From the NCBI GenBank assembly GCA_029378245.1, contig JARKIF010000052.1, positions 1 through 64,000 of the forward strand: 64,000 bases of DNA, read 5' to 3'. Below are positions 32,891 to 45,200 of the stretch, in pieces; position 1 is the first letter of the stretch, and each line of letters starts with the position of its first letter. The notes under the pieces are model-generated. The model was given only the letters and a program-made list of their open reading frames with translations, was not told the DNA's origin and ran no database searches. The DNA comes from Roridomyces roridus. Lineage: Eukaryota > Basidiomycota > Agaricomycetes > Agaricales > Mycenaceae. The position numbers were made by a program, and so were the translations under genes.

Positions 32891-33097
32891 TGTCAGAAAA
32901 TGCATGCCGGAGGTGGCTGCTAGAGCCAACGAGGCTCAGGATTGAGGAGACACTGGAGTGCGCAAATGGACAATAGTGCGACAGGGGACGTGGAAGTCAA
33001 GAAGATAGAAGGACTGATTCATATCATACGTAGGCTGTACATCAAGTATACGGATACATACAATACGAACCGATGCAAATAAACCCAGTTCCTGACA
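32891..33097 (-). repeat. LTR of the non-autonomous element, left (3' LTR)
   Basis: 207 bp, one visible mismatch to the right copy. Confidence 0.9.
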
Positions 33098-34330
33098 CTC
33101 CCACCTTTGCGAGGGAAGAAAGAATAGGAATGTGGTGAAAACCGGAAATGGAAGAATATTCTCCCACCGAACCAGATAAGGGTGGGATCCCAAATTGTAA
33201 CCCAAATGTGGTGCAAGTGTGAGAAGGAAGGAAAAAAATCCTCCCACCGAACCCAACACAAAATATGTTGGTGGTGATCCGACGTCAAAGGGACCGGAAC
33301 AAACACCGCAGTCTCCAACAGTGTTGAGCCAGTGTTCAACAAACACAATGTTGCGGCAATGAGGTGCCCAAGGCGATGCCAAAATAAAATCCAAAGGAGG
33401 AGACGCCGTCCGGAGAAAAATGAGGACGGGATGGCGTGAAAAGAGAAATCAACAACGAGTGTGTGAGGGCTCCCACTGAGCGCAGGAAGCGAAGACGAGG
33501 GCAATGCGGCGGCCATACCAAAAACAGCCAAATGCCCCGGCAAATCTGGTGAGAACAACCAGCAGCGGTCTCCAACCACTGGTGCTCAATGCACAGAAAA
33601 ACTGGTGCACCGAAAACAAACCTGCAGTGCAGATGAGCTAGCACATGTCTCCAAATACTAGCTGTCGGAACCATAGGTCTGAGATGGAGATGTCGGCGAC
33701 GAGTGCAAATTTGGTGTGCACTGATGTCGATTGGAATGTGAAGACCAGGGCTCTCGAACTGGTCTTGCCGAATTGGTCTTCCGCAAACATGCGGCAGAGT
33801 GGGGACCCCTGAACCCCAAGGCTGATACAGCCCAAGAGGGATTTCCAGAGCACGACGGATGTCAATGCTCCCACCCAATCCAAGAGGTCAAAGCTGTGGA
33901 GGCAAAAATATCCCCGGGTAGAATGGCAGGGGTGTTGAGCCTGGAATATCCATGGAGGACAGCAGCTGGATGGTGGTGGTAACAGTGAGCAGCGGGCAGG
34001 ACACCCGGAAAGTCGTACAGGTGGTGAATCTGCATGCACGCTTGGCGTGTGAAAATGCGGACCGTGCGGGCGCCCGGGATCATGACAATCCGGATGGATA
34101 TCATGTGTATCCCACGATGTCGAAAGGGGCAGTGGAGCGGCCAGCAGTGAGCCAGATAGCGGGCATGAATGTGCGCAAGGGAAGGCCACATGGAGAATGA
34201 ATGTGGTGAGCGCGGATGGTGGAAATCGAGCCATATCGGAATGAGCAAGAGGTGAGGTCGGATGGACGAAGGTAAGGATCGTAAAGGCAGATATGACGTG
34301 GCTGCGACGGATGTCGCTAGAGCTGTCGGG

Positions 34331-34340
34331 GCCCATAACC
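34331..34340 (-). promoter_or_regulatory. Primer-binding site of the non-autonomous element
   Basis: GGTTATGGGC on the minus strand directly abuts the right (5') LTR, identical in sequence and position to the site in the copia element. Confidence 0.7.
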
Positions 34341-34547
34341 TGTCAGAAAATGCATGCCGGAGGTGGCTGCTAGAGCCAACGAGGCTCAGGATTGAGGAGA
34401 CACTCGAGTGCGCAAATGGACAATAGTGCGACAGGGGACGTGGAAGTCAAGAAGATAGAAGGACTGATTCATATCATACGTAGGCTGTACATCAAGTATA
34501 CGGATACATACAATACGAACCGATGCAAATAAACCCAGTTCCTGACA
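34341..34547 (-). repeat. LTR of the non-autonomous element, right (5' LTR)
   Basis: 207 bp, TGTCAG...CTGACA, followed by the second ACCGC target copy. Confidence 0.9.
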
Positions 34548-35602
34548 ACCGCTGTATGCAATGAGAAAATCAAGATTAACGATAATATCTATAGCAGGGA
34601 TGCCTGGAGCAGCGGGGCCTGGTATTAGTAAGTTGTCGCTGTACCACTTGCGGCATTGCTTCCTCTGCCTCGCCTTCCCTCTGAGGAATGACTAATACAC
34701 GTCTTCCAGTGTATTCAGCCGTGACAACATGGTCGAGAATAATGCCGTTAACAACAACAATTCGTTCACCAAATGTGCGAGTACAACCGTTAATGCGAGT
34801 AGCAGCGCTAGTGGGTCGGTTCTTCTCTCAGAAAGCCACCGAGTCCTAGTCTTTTGAACCAACACCCGTGCACAGATCCTCCTCTACCCCTGCAACTCTG
34901 TCCCCTTCTGGAACGTCCCAACCATCATCGACTTCTTCGGCAGGAACCAGTTCCTCATCTTCAACCCTGTCCAGGGGTGCGATTGCGGGTATCGCGATTG
35001 GTGCGCTGGTCGGGCTGGTCGGGCTTGTGGGTTTTGGCTCAACTTGGTTCGTTAAGAAGACTCGGAGGCGGAGAAGGTGAGTACTTATTGTCATTTTCTC
35101 TGCCTGCTTTTCGCTGAAACAGTTGCAAACCATTCATGCAGTTTGATAGCAAGAGGTGAGTCTAGCCCTGGGCCCGATATTCTTGGGCTTCGACAGCGGC
35201 ACTCATCGCGCTCCATACTACTTGCTAACCAGACTACGTAGGCTACACCTACATATCTCCTCCGTCTGAGGCCGAAGCCGATAGGGTGACCCATCCTTCC
35301 TCCTCTGCCTATCTCGACGGCGCCGGGTATACCGGCAAGAGCTGGAGGGACGCTGGATTTGCAGGAGTTAGCGGCAGAGAAGCGGGTCCGTTGCCAATGA
35401 AGCATCATGGAGGGCCCGACAGCGAGGCGGTGGCTTTGAATCCCGCTGAGGAGACACGTGTGCTGCCGGGAGAGCCGTTTTGGAGGAAGTTGACCGTGAG
35501 GTGTGGCAGATGGTGGGTGAGCGTCACACGGATGCGGGTCCAGTTGGGCGGAGTGAGAGCGGGCGGCTGCCTCCTGCGTACAGGGAGCTGATGGAACAAT
35601 AG

Positions 35603-35984
35603 AGGTTTCTTTTTTGCTTTCTCTTGTCTGCTTGCTTTATGGGCCCTTCCTTTGTGCGGACTCCATTGTCATTTGATTTGCTGGTTGCTCTTCTGCTTTC
35701 AACCGCGCGTACATAATATTCATTTGACTCCCATAGGTGACGCTTGCGACTCTCATTCTATGGACTACCAATGCATGCTAATCCAGTTGCAACCTCCAAG
35801 ACTTGAACAGTTGATCTGCGGTCGGATTGATCATTGATGAGTGTGGTGGCCATCACTCAGCAGGCGCGTAAACAAGCATCAACATCGTCCTAATAAAAGG
35901 CGCGTTTGTCAACTGATCTCTCTTGGACCTGAACCACCACCATCGAAACCTCTCTCAAATCTTTCACCCCCATTATCTAATACA
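35603..35984. other. Intergenic, H4 promoter region
   Basis: This is the upstream flank of histone H4. No further gene is seen, and I cannot name a specific histone promoter element with confidence. Confidence 0.4.
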
Positions 35985-37183
<1,199 letters not shown>

Positions 37184-38103
37184 ATGTCGCACATCCAATT
37201 CTACCGGCTCACGCACCCTGACGCCAAGAAGGACTTGAAGAACAAAGGGCCCACGAAGACAGAGATCCGTGAAACGGCTCGGATCCTACAACAGGTTTGC
37301 TCATCCTGCGGTGAGACGCCGTCGTCTGGAGAGCAACTCAAGATGTGTTCGGGAGTACGTCTGCGTTTCTTGCTCAAGCCTTTTTTAAAGTCGCCTTGCT
37401 TCAAGTGCCGTACCACCCAGTATTGCTCCAAGAAGGTCAGTTGTTGTCGGAATCAAGTAGCCGTTCCTGACGTTTTATCTCAGTGCCAAGCCTCAGATTG
37501 GTCAGTTTACCTGCTCTCGCCAGACGCTCCCACATTTTAGATAGGCCTTCTCACAAGCCTACCTGTGGAGGCACATCTCCCAACGACATCACACTGAAGC
37601 TCGGCAAGAAGCTCATGGCGAACGACTACCTCATGTTCTACCTCAAGGTCTACTCCGTCATCGCTCTGGACCTCCTCACCGCGCCCGAAACCGCTTTCGA
37701 GACCTGCCTCGTAATCAAACTCGTCACCAAGGACGCAGATCCCTTTGCAGCAGTACAGGCGATGCTCAGGGACGAGACGCGCGGGGGCCCCGGTCTGCCC
37801 ATCATGCTCCAGATTGCCAGCATCGAAAAACGACCGCTCGTCCTCCAGACGACCCACGCTATGCGTACTTCGTACGAGTCTGCGCGCAAAAGCCTGGCTG
37901 ATGCGGGGTGGGGTGATTGGCCCGTCGTGATGCTCGTCTTTACTGGCGACGGGACCAATTGTTTGGGGTATCCCTGCCCGATTGATCCAGAGGCGATGAA
38001 GAATGGTCGGGAGCGCCCGCCGTTCAAGATCAAGACTGCGCTTTTGGGTGAAAGGGATATTCCTGTGACCGAGGAGACTATCGACGAGTGGGACATGATT
38101 TGA
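37184..38103 (+). CDS. MYND zinc-finger protein 1
   Basis: Exons 37184-37354, 37406-37435, 37484-37500 (17 nt) and 37545-38103 join in phase to 258 residues. The MYND finger is built across the exons: CSSCG, MCSG, CRTTQYCSKK, CQASDW and HKPTC, giving the zinc ligands C-C-C-C-C-C-H-C. The remainder has LGKKLMANDYLMFYLKVYSVIALDLL, a variable middle, WPVVMLVFTGDGTNCLGYPCPID and DIPVTEETIDEW. MYND fingers bind peptide partners; the C-terminal domain is shared only with the paralogues at 51-61 kb. It lies apart from that cluster, next to H4. Confidence 0.85.
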
Positions 38104-38429
38104 AATTCCTCCGCTGTTACCCTGACGGTGTTCACAGACAATTGAACAACCATATTTACATGGACAAGGGAAACAAATACCTTTTGCACTCGGTGAGCGC
38201 TGTCTATTCTACCTTTAGGGTGAACTTCTAACCAAATGGCTCAGAAATCCAAGTGAAGTCCCACATAACGTAGTCATGTAGTCGAAATTAGACTGTGACG
38301 CACATCCTCTCACCGACGTTCCTTCGGACCGCCGCACTCTCTCAACCTCGGGCCGCATCGTCTTGTGATCTTCCTCGAAGTCGTCTTTAAATGCGTCCGC
38401 TCTTCGTTCACCGACCTTGATTTCTCACT
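38104..38429. other. Intergenic
   Basis: Short gap between two plus-strand genes; nothing further is seen. Confidence 0.4.
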
Positions 38430-40595
38430 ATGCTCCTTCTTCTCCTCGTTTCGATTTCCGCTGCTACAGCCCAACGACTGACCTCTCCCCTGGGTCCTGT
38501 CGTCGATTTGGGCTACGCCGCCTACGCAGGGAATACCACCTCACCCACGGGCATCGCTGACGGGCCTGTCGCGTTCTATGGAAACATCCGCTACGCCCAG
38601 CCTCCTCTCGGGGATCTTCGATTCCGCGCGCCCGCTCTGTTGGATGAGACGACAAACACGACGCAAGTGCTGGATGCGAGGGATTGGGGGCCGCCGTGTA
38701 TTCAACATCCCGCTGTTGTGGGGATTGGGTCTGAAGGTGCGTCAGGTGGGAGTGGGAGACGCAGGCTAATTGTAAGCGGTTAGACTGCTTGACATTGAAT
38801 GTCTGGAAACCGACGAATGCTTCGGCGGGGGCTAAGTTGCCCGTCGCAGTGTACATTCACGTATGTGATTCTCGCCTCAGAAGAACAATTAATCTCACAC
38901 CGAGTCCTAGGGAGGTGGTTTCTTCGCAGGCGTACGTCCTTGCCCCGATCCACGCGCTATGAATTTGATTTAACACACCCATCAGGCACCGCAAGGATTC
39001 CCGATGTACGATTGGGTCGCACAACACCCCGGCGGGATCATAGGCGTCTCCATCACCTACCGACTCAACCTCCTCGGCTTCCTCGGCGGGCCCGTCGTTG
39101 CAGCCGACGGCGACCTCAACGCGGGGCTTCTCGATCAGCGTGCGGGCCTCGAGTGGGTGCAGCGACACATTTCGGAATTCGGTGGCGATCCGGAGAATGT
39201 GGCGATCTATGGGGAGAGTGCGGGCGGTGCGGCTGTGGTTATGCAGGTCGTGGCGTATGCAGGGAAGAAGACAGTCCCTTTCAAGCGCGCTACGGCGCAG
39301 TCGATTGGGTTTGGGCCTACGAACACGGCTGAGCAGACTGATGCTTTCTTTGGTGAGTTGCGCGTTTTCATGACTGTGAAATGGTTTCTGAATGTATGCT
39401 ACAGAAAGCGCCGCTGAAATCATCGGCTGCCCTGCGTCAGGAAGCGATGCGATGCCTTGTCTGCGGAACGCTTCCGTAGGTACGTCCAGCCATTCTTTCC
39501 TGCGTCTCACATTCAATATCTCTCCTCAGGGGCAATCGTCAGTGCAATCAACCGCATCACAAACGGCGCGTTCTCCCCCGTCATCGAAGGACCCACCGGA
39601 TTCCTCCCGGACCTCCCCTCGCGTCTCATCGCCAACGGGAACTTCAGCAACGTCGAGTTTACCGGCGGCCACTGTACCGGGGATGGGAATACATTTGCGG
39701 GTGGGTCGCCTGCTGCGTTTCAGACGGATGAGGATATAAGGAGGATTGTGTTTAGTCGATGGCCGGGGGTGGTGAGTTTGTTTCGTTCTTTGATCGTGGT
39801 GCGCATTTGACCTGGGTTTACATAGTCGAATGCGACAATCGACCAGGCGTTGGTCATCTACCCGGAGCCCAATGCCACGGGCAGTCCGTTTACGACGCAG
39901 TATGAGCGTGCGACTGCTATGGCTGGAGACATTATCTTCACCTGCATGTATGTGTGCATTCCTATTGCGGAAAATTCTAACATCTTTTCGTCCAGGGATT
40001 GGTTCCTCGCGGACAAACTCACCTCGAGGAGTGTCGAGAACGTTTTTGCGTTCAGGTACGCGGGTAGAATTTGAATCTCGTCTCGATTACTCACTCAATA
40101 TGCAAAGTTGGAATGCACCTGACACTGTCTTGTTCAATGCACAACCTTTCCTCGGTGCCATGCATACGTCGGACTTGTATTATCTTTTCGATGGCACCAA
40201 GTAAGTGAAGGACTGATATCACAGCAGTTTCTGAATGTAGCCACAGTACGTTCAACAACGCCGGGAACACGTTCACGCCTTTCAACACGGTCGGCTACCC
40301 TGTAGAATTTTGACCTGACCCTGATCATATCTTTCAGAGCGAAGCCACCCTTTCAAAAGAAGCCATCGCATACTGGACCTCGTTTGGTGCAACAGGTGAC
40401 CCGTCCGTGGACAAAGAAGAGACGTCCCCCGCATGGGAGTCGTTCGCTGGGCCGGGTGGGACGCGCAGGCATATGGTGCTCACGCGCGGTGGGAATATGG
40501 CCACTAATTCGACTATGGGCAATTTCACCACGGAACAGATTCAGCGGTGTCAGTTCTGGATGAGTGCGAATGTGACTGCCGAGACGAGGATCTAG
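38430..40595 (+). CDS. Secreted type-B carboxylesterase/lipase
   Basis: This is an alpha/beta hydrolase acting on ester bonds outside the cell. The signal peptide is MLLLLLVSISAATAQ. Family signatures are YGNIRYAQPPLGDLRFRAP, the DCLTLNVW exon, the oxyanion loop GGGFFAG, the nucleophile motif IYGESAGG (catalytic Ser) and the later MHTSDLYYLF carrying the likely catalytic His. NASVGAIVSAINRI and the C-terminal FWMSANVT complete it. Several NxT/NxS sites suggest N-glycosylation. At least eight short introns occur (for example after IHPxx before GGGFF, and before ESAAEIIGCP). The ATG at 38430 is fixed by the signal peptide. The substrate cannot be told from sequence. Confidence 0.88.
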
Positions 40596-40721
40596 TACTT
40601 TGAAATTCCTTTGTGCTGTCGTGTTGAATTTGCGCTGAAAACAAGGAATCTGGTTCAAAATGGATTCTGCATAAATCATAGGGAACATATAGGCATAGAT
40701 TCATCTCTGACTCCCCACCAT

Positions 40722-41201
40722 TCACTCCTCGTCCGTTTTCTCCAACTGTCTCCACCGAATCGTGTCCCCCTCCACTGTAGCATTCCGTTCGTTCAAGAAC
40801 CCATGCTTCTTGAAGGCGTGGAAAATAGAAGTCTCGTCAGTGAGGACGAGACTGAGCTCCGACCGTAGGCGTCTGCCAGTGGTGCCCTCCTCCGCTGCGG
40901 GTTCGGGCGACGCCGGTGCTGTCGGTATCAACACTTCCTCCCATTCGATTTGCGACTCCGACTCCGAAATGTTGGTTTCCAGGCCCGACCCCCCCTCCAG
41001 GGCATTGCGTTTCGACTTTTGCCGCTGGCGCTTCATGAGCGTGCGCACCCTCGCCTCGACGTTCGGCTGCTTCTTCGACTTGAGCCTCCGAATCCAAGGC
41101 CGAACGAGCCCTCGACGCGCACGCGAGGAACGGCGTGCGGGGTTGCGGAGGGCTTGTTTCAAGTTCTTGCGGCGAGGCTGGACTTTGGGGGTAGAGGGCA
41201 T
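40722..41201 (-). CDS. Uncharacterised basic protein
   Basis: A single frame of 159 residues starts MPSTPKVQPRRKNLKQ. The first 65 residues are strongly basic (RRSSRARRGLVRPWIRRLKSKKQP), suggesting nuclear or nucleic-acid contact. A middle acidic stretch (SESESQIEWEEV) and an FHAFKKHGFL helix follow. I recognise no domain. It is convergent with the carboxylesterase and divergent from the amino-acid transporter. Confidence 0.5.
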   Translation of the reverse strand: MPSTPKVQPRRKNLKQALRNPARRSSRARRGLVRPWIRRLKSKKQPNVEARVRTLMKRQRQKSKRNALEGGSGLETNISESESQIEWEEVLIPTAPASPEPAAEEGTTGRRLRSELSLVLTDETSIFHAFKKHGFLNERNATVEGDTIRWRQLEKTDEE

Positions 41202-41637
41202 GCTGTTGGATGGCTGTGATTGTGGCTGGTGTGTCTGTTTGTGGGGGGTGGAGAATTGGTTGAGGGGCAGCGGGCTTTTTTATACGATTCCAACGCTTTG
41301 ATCTTGGGCCGTTGCTTGGGCCCAGCGGGTCCGTTGGTTTAGCTTTTACCATCGACGTTCAATGCAAGGGCCATTGCTGCGCAGCTCCAGTTGGACTGGG
41401 CCGGCGGTCGTCAAAGCGTTGAAGACAATTAAAGCGCCATGTGCTCATCGATCATATTATGATTCAAGCCGGCCATGCGGCATTTTGAACACACATCACT
41501 TGTACTTTCTGCCCTGCTTCAATATCATCGAAAAAAGCAGCTAAGTACATAGCATCCAAAAAACTCCCCACCTAATAGCCACTCCCCGAATCGAACGGGC
41601 CAACTCCGACGGAACAATCAATGTGGCAGTGCACCTG
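41202..41637. other. Divergent intergenic region with a tRNA-like remnant
   Basis: At about 41573-41600 the minus strand reads GCCCGTTCGATTCGGGGAGTGG followed by a six-T run. This is the same T-arm-like block as in the cluster at 1-2.4 kb. No matching 5' half is visible. Confidence 0.45.
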
Positions 41638-43778
41638 ATGTCTACCAGACGCGTCTCCTCAGACGAAGAGACTTCACGCTTGCTGGACGGACAATCCACT
41701 CAAGTGTACTCGGCTGCCGACAATGTCACTGCTATAGACTCATCGAACGACGATGGTACCCGCAATAAGCACTCTCTTGGCCCAGTCTGACTGGACCATT
41801 TTAGGCACGTTTGGAGAGTCTTTCGACAATGTACCGCGTTCCAAGAGGCAGCTAGGTTGGTCGGGAACTCTTTCTTTTCTGAGGTTCAACTCTTTGTAGG
41901 ACTTACCAGCGCCGTGTTTCTGGTTTTCAATCGTGTCATCGGGACTGGGTGAGTGGTGAAATTGACTTGATAAGGTGGTCCTCATCTCTGTTCAGAATCT
42001 ATGCTACCCCCAGCGTGATTTTACGGACCTCGGGCAGCGTTGGAGTTGCGCTCCTCATGTGGGTTCTCGGTGCTCTCCTCGCAGGAGCAGGTACGGCGGT
42101 GTATGTCGAATTGGGAACAGCGAGTCATTTTTTCTTGCCGAATGAGGCAGCGAATCTTGAATTTTCGTAGGGACTTCCAAGGAATGGGGGCGAGAAGAAT
42201 TACCTCGAGTTCATCTTCAGACGCCCCCGTTTCCTGGTTAGCTGCGCATTCGTCGCATATACTCTTATCATCTTACGTTTTGCCTTATCGCCCGCCGCGT
42301 CCTGACTCACCGCCTCCCAGGGCACCGCCGCCGCCAATAGCATCGTCTTTGGCGAATGTGAGTACCCGCTCGACCTCTCATGATCTACATCGTTAACCCA
42401 CCCCAGACGTCCTCCACGCCCTCTCCATCCCACCAACTCCACTCTCCTCTCGTCTCATCGCCCTCCTCGTCCTAACCTTCTGCCTCCTCATACACGGAAC
42501 AACCCCAACGCTCGGAATCCGACTCCAGAACACCCTAGGCGTGTTCAAACTCTTCATCCTCGCAGCCATCTCCCTCCTCGGGCTCCTCTCCCTGTTCGAC
42601 GTCCCTGGATTCAGCGTCCGCCCGCCTTATGAGGTGCCCCGGAACTTTGATTCCTGGACCCACATCTGGGAGGGCAGCGGTACCGGTGTAAATGGATTCG
42701 TGACGAGCTTATACGCAGTGATATGGTCGTTTATCGGGTACGCCAACGCCAACTATGCGTTGTCCGAGGTGCGCGACCCGGTGAGGACGATCAAGCGTGC
42801 AGCGCCGCTTGCGATGATGGCGGTTACTGTCTTGTATTTGCTCGTCAATGTGGCGTACTTTGCTGTGGTGTCCAAGAGGGATGTGGTGGAGAGCAGGCGG
42901 ATCGTAGCGTGCGTCCTCTAGGCTTTTCTGTTGTTAGCTGACCTGATCGTTGTATGCAGGGCTCTGTTTTTCCGGAACCTATTCGGTCCTGCGACGGAGC
43001 GGGTGGGTGGCACTGGCGCAGACGTCCGACTAGCTGACTGGTATGACAGGCTCTAAGCGTCGTCATCGCGCTCTCAACTCTCGGGAACCTCCTCACCGGG
43101 CAATTTGCCCAGGGGCGAGGTGCGTCCTCACGCTTGCCCCCAGGCACATCTCATATCTTTCCTACCCAGTGATCCAAGAACTCGGCCGCGAAGGCATCCT
43201 CCCATACTCCTTCTTCTTCGCCTCAAACAAACCCTTTGGTGCGCCTCTAGCGGGATTGTTCACGCAGTTCCTCGTATCATGCGTATTCGTATTGGGTCCC
43301 CCGCCCGGTGACGCGTATCTCTTCATGATCAGCACATCGTCATACTCCCTCGCACTAATCAACACCCTCGTCTCCGTCGGCCTCCTCCTTCTGTACACCC
43401 CACTCCCGGCATTCAAATCCCTTAATTGGGCGCCGCCGTATAGGGCACCGAAATTCATTATCGTGTTATTCATGCTCTCGAATGTGTTTTTGCTCGTGGT
43501 GCCGCTTGTACCGCCCAAAGAGGGGAGGAGGGTGTATGAGAGGTTGCCGTATTGGGTGCGTGGTTCCTTCTTCCAAGATATACATGATATGCTGACGCAA
43601 GCAGCTCCACCCCGCCGTCGCCCTCTCAGTCTCGCTCATCGGCATCGCGTATTGGTACATCTGGAGCGTGTACTTACCCCGCAAGAAAGGGTATGAGTTA
43701 AAGAGGGAGTGGGCGCGTGGAGAGGATGGGGTGTCGAGGTGGGTGTTTCGGAGAGAGCCAAAGGTCGTGGACGATTAG
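41638..43778 (+). CDS. APC-superfamily amino-acid transporter (LAT/MUP-like)
   Basis: This is a plasma-membrane transporter of about 12 helices that imports amino acids. The N-terminal tail MSTRRVSSDEETSRLLDG is cytosolic. Then come SAVFLVFNRVIGTG, the helix 1 break motif of the family, IYATPSVILRTSGSVGVALLMWVLGALLAG, YLEFIFRRP, GTAAANSIVFGE, SFIGYANANYALSEVRDPVRTIKRAAP (the conserved helix 6/loop), ALSVVIALSTLGNLLTGQFAQGRV, QELGREGILPYS and the final WYIWSVYLPRKKGYELKREW. These match the fungal high-affinity methionine-permease/LAT group, but specificity is inferred. About six short introns. The ATG lies about 40 bp from the tRNA-like remnant. Confidence 0.88.
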
Positions 43779-43977
43779 ATTTAGATTCCAACTCTTTTTC
43801 TAAGGTATCAGAACATCAATTCCAGCCTTGAGAAATCTCCGAACTTGACAGATGGTAGACGCCACATCATGTGGTCCGTGCGCAGTTCCGAACTCCGACA
43901 GATCACATCCGATCCGCTTTAAAGAATCCATCCATCCATCGATCATCTCACATCCCTCTTTCTCTCCCTCCTCCACC

Positions 43978-44682
43978 ATGGCTGACAGCACCGCCAACGT
44001 CTACGTGAGTCCCATCCCCGCCCATCGCCCGCTTTTCCCGCCGTCTAACAAGCTCTGCGACCCCCAGTTCGACATCTCGATCAACGACCAGCCCGCGGGC
44101 CGCATCGTCTTCAAGCTCTACGACGACGTCGTCCCCAAAACCACCACCAACTTCCGCCGCCTGTGCCAGGGTCTCGATGTGAACGGCCAGCCCAGCAAGA
44201 ACACTTACGCCGGCTCCATCTTCCACCGTGTCATCCCCTCGTTCATGCTCCAGGGCGGTGACTTTACCCGCCACAACGGGACTGGCGGTGTCTCGATCTA
44301 CGGTGAAAAGTTCGCCGGTGCGTCTCCTCGTCTTGTTTTCCCCAGGATATGGATTGTGGAGCGCTGACGCCATCCATCAGACGAGAACTTCAAAATCAAG
44401 CACACCAAGCCCGGTCTCCTCTCCATGGCCAACGCCGGCAAGAACACCAACGGCTCCCAGTTCTTCGTCACCACCGTCGTCACCGACTGGCTCGACGGCA
44501 AGCACGTCGTCTTTGGTGCGTCTCCATATATCCGTTCCCGTTTCTCGGCGCTGACAAACACACCCCTTCCAGGTGAGGTCGTCGAGAACTACGAGCTCGT
44601 CAAGGAGATCGAGAAGCTCGGCACCAGCCCCGCGGGCAAGACGACCAAGACCATCAAGATCACCGCATCTGGCACGGTCTAA
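43978..44682 (+). CDS. Cyclophilin A-type peptidyl-prolyl isomerase
   Basis: It catalyses cis-trans isomerisation of proline peptide bonds and is the usual cyclosporin target. Exons 43978-44004, 44068-44317, 44381-44515 and 44573-44682 give 173 residues. Motifs seen are [41 protein letters not shown] (catalytic Arg, with Phe and Gln/Met of the pocket), [18 protein letters not shown] and [12 protein letters not shown] (the Trp that contacts cyclosporin). No targeting signal, so it is cytosolic. Strong codon bias suggests high expression. Confidence 0.97.
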
Positions 44683-45200
44683 ATCGCGCCATCGTGTGGC
44701 TGTGTGGGCGCTCCGGCCTCTGCATACTTTGAAGGGGACGGCGGAATTGAATGGAAATGAAGTAAATCGAAAACTGTAGTTGTTATATTCGCTATTTGAA
44801 TTCAACGGTGTATTCTGGTATCTCGAGAGAGTGTCTGAGGAGACTAAGAGGAGGAGGTGTGTCCGGACTCCATGGGCGCCCACGATCAGATTACTGCAAC
44901 GCCGCCGCAGATGGACTCGGACTGCCGCACTTGGCGGCGCTCAATTAGCAGTTTACTAGTCCTCCCCGCAATATTTACATAAATGGAGCAGAGGAGTCGA
45001 GAGATGACGCCGACGTTAGCTCGGCATCCGCAAATGGCAAAATCCTCGGGAACCCAGTCCTCGGGCCTTATTATGGAAACAGTCAAAATGGTTTATTTTG
45101 GCTCGTACAGCGTCTCAAGATTCAAGAAGGTCCGGTCGACATATTTCGGTCGACATGAGTATTTACAGTAAGTAACAGAGAAAGGAAAAAAGAATTCGAA
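44683..45200. other. Convergent intergenic region
   Basis: Between the 3' ends of the cyclophilin and a b561-like gene. No gene is seen. Confidence 0.4.

Larger units (their letters stand above)
32891..34547 (-). mobile_element. Non-autonomous LTR element (TRIM/LARD-like), 1657 bp
   Basis: Two 207-bp LTRs (32891-33097 and 34341-34547) begin TGTCAG and end CTGACA. They differ at one base that I can see (CACTGGAG versus CACTCGAG). The 5-bp duplication ACCGC flanks it (32886-32890, 34548-34552). Beside the right LTR is GCCCATAACC, the same primer-binding site as in the copia element. Beside the left LTR a purine tract lies on the minus strand (AAAGGTGGGAG). The element therefore also points to the minus strand. 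The interior of 1243 bp has open frames but no retrotransposon motif, so it must borrow proteins. Confidence 0.9.
32303..35602 (+). pseudogene. Cys-rich single-pass membrane protein, copy 2 (split by an LTR element)
   Basis: The protein starts MSTMSSARRRGVLVLAMVSLAAADN, a signal peptide, then CTGTGMSWYINMVGETPC, TYQKLRQICNAEC, SADCCCNSVSFALSMLCL, CQQNISTGNGIDARVGAYQTYL and LPTNIQTAV. The element enters within this last block (after 32890) and CNEKIKINDNIYSRDAWSSGAWY continues at about 34553. A Ser/Thr stalk (SSSTPATLSPSGTSQPSS), a TM helix (AIAGIAIGALVGLVGLVGFGSTWFV), KKTRRRRR and a cytoplasmic tail ending RLPPAYRELMEQ follow. The Cys pattern and CCCNSV block fit a basidiomycete family of Cys-rich surface proteins. 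The tail may need a further frame change near 35.45-35.48 kb. The start could also be 32282. Confidence 0.7.

Noticed and set aside
33019..34336. Long minus-strand frames inside the short LTR element
   Set aside because: They have low complexity, overlap each other and carry no gag, protease, integrase or RT motif.
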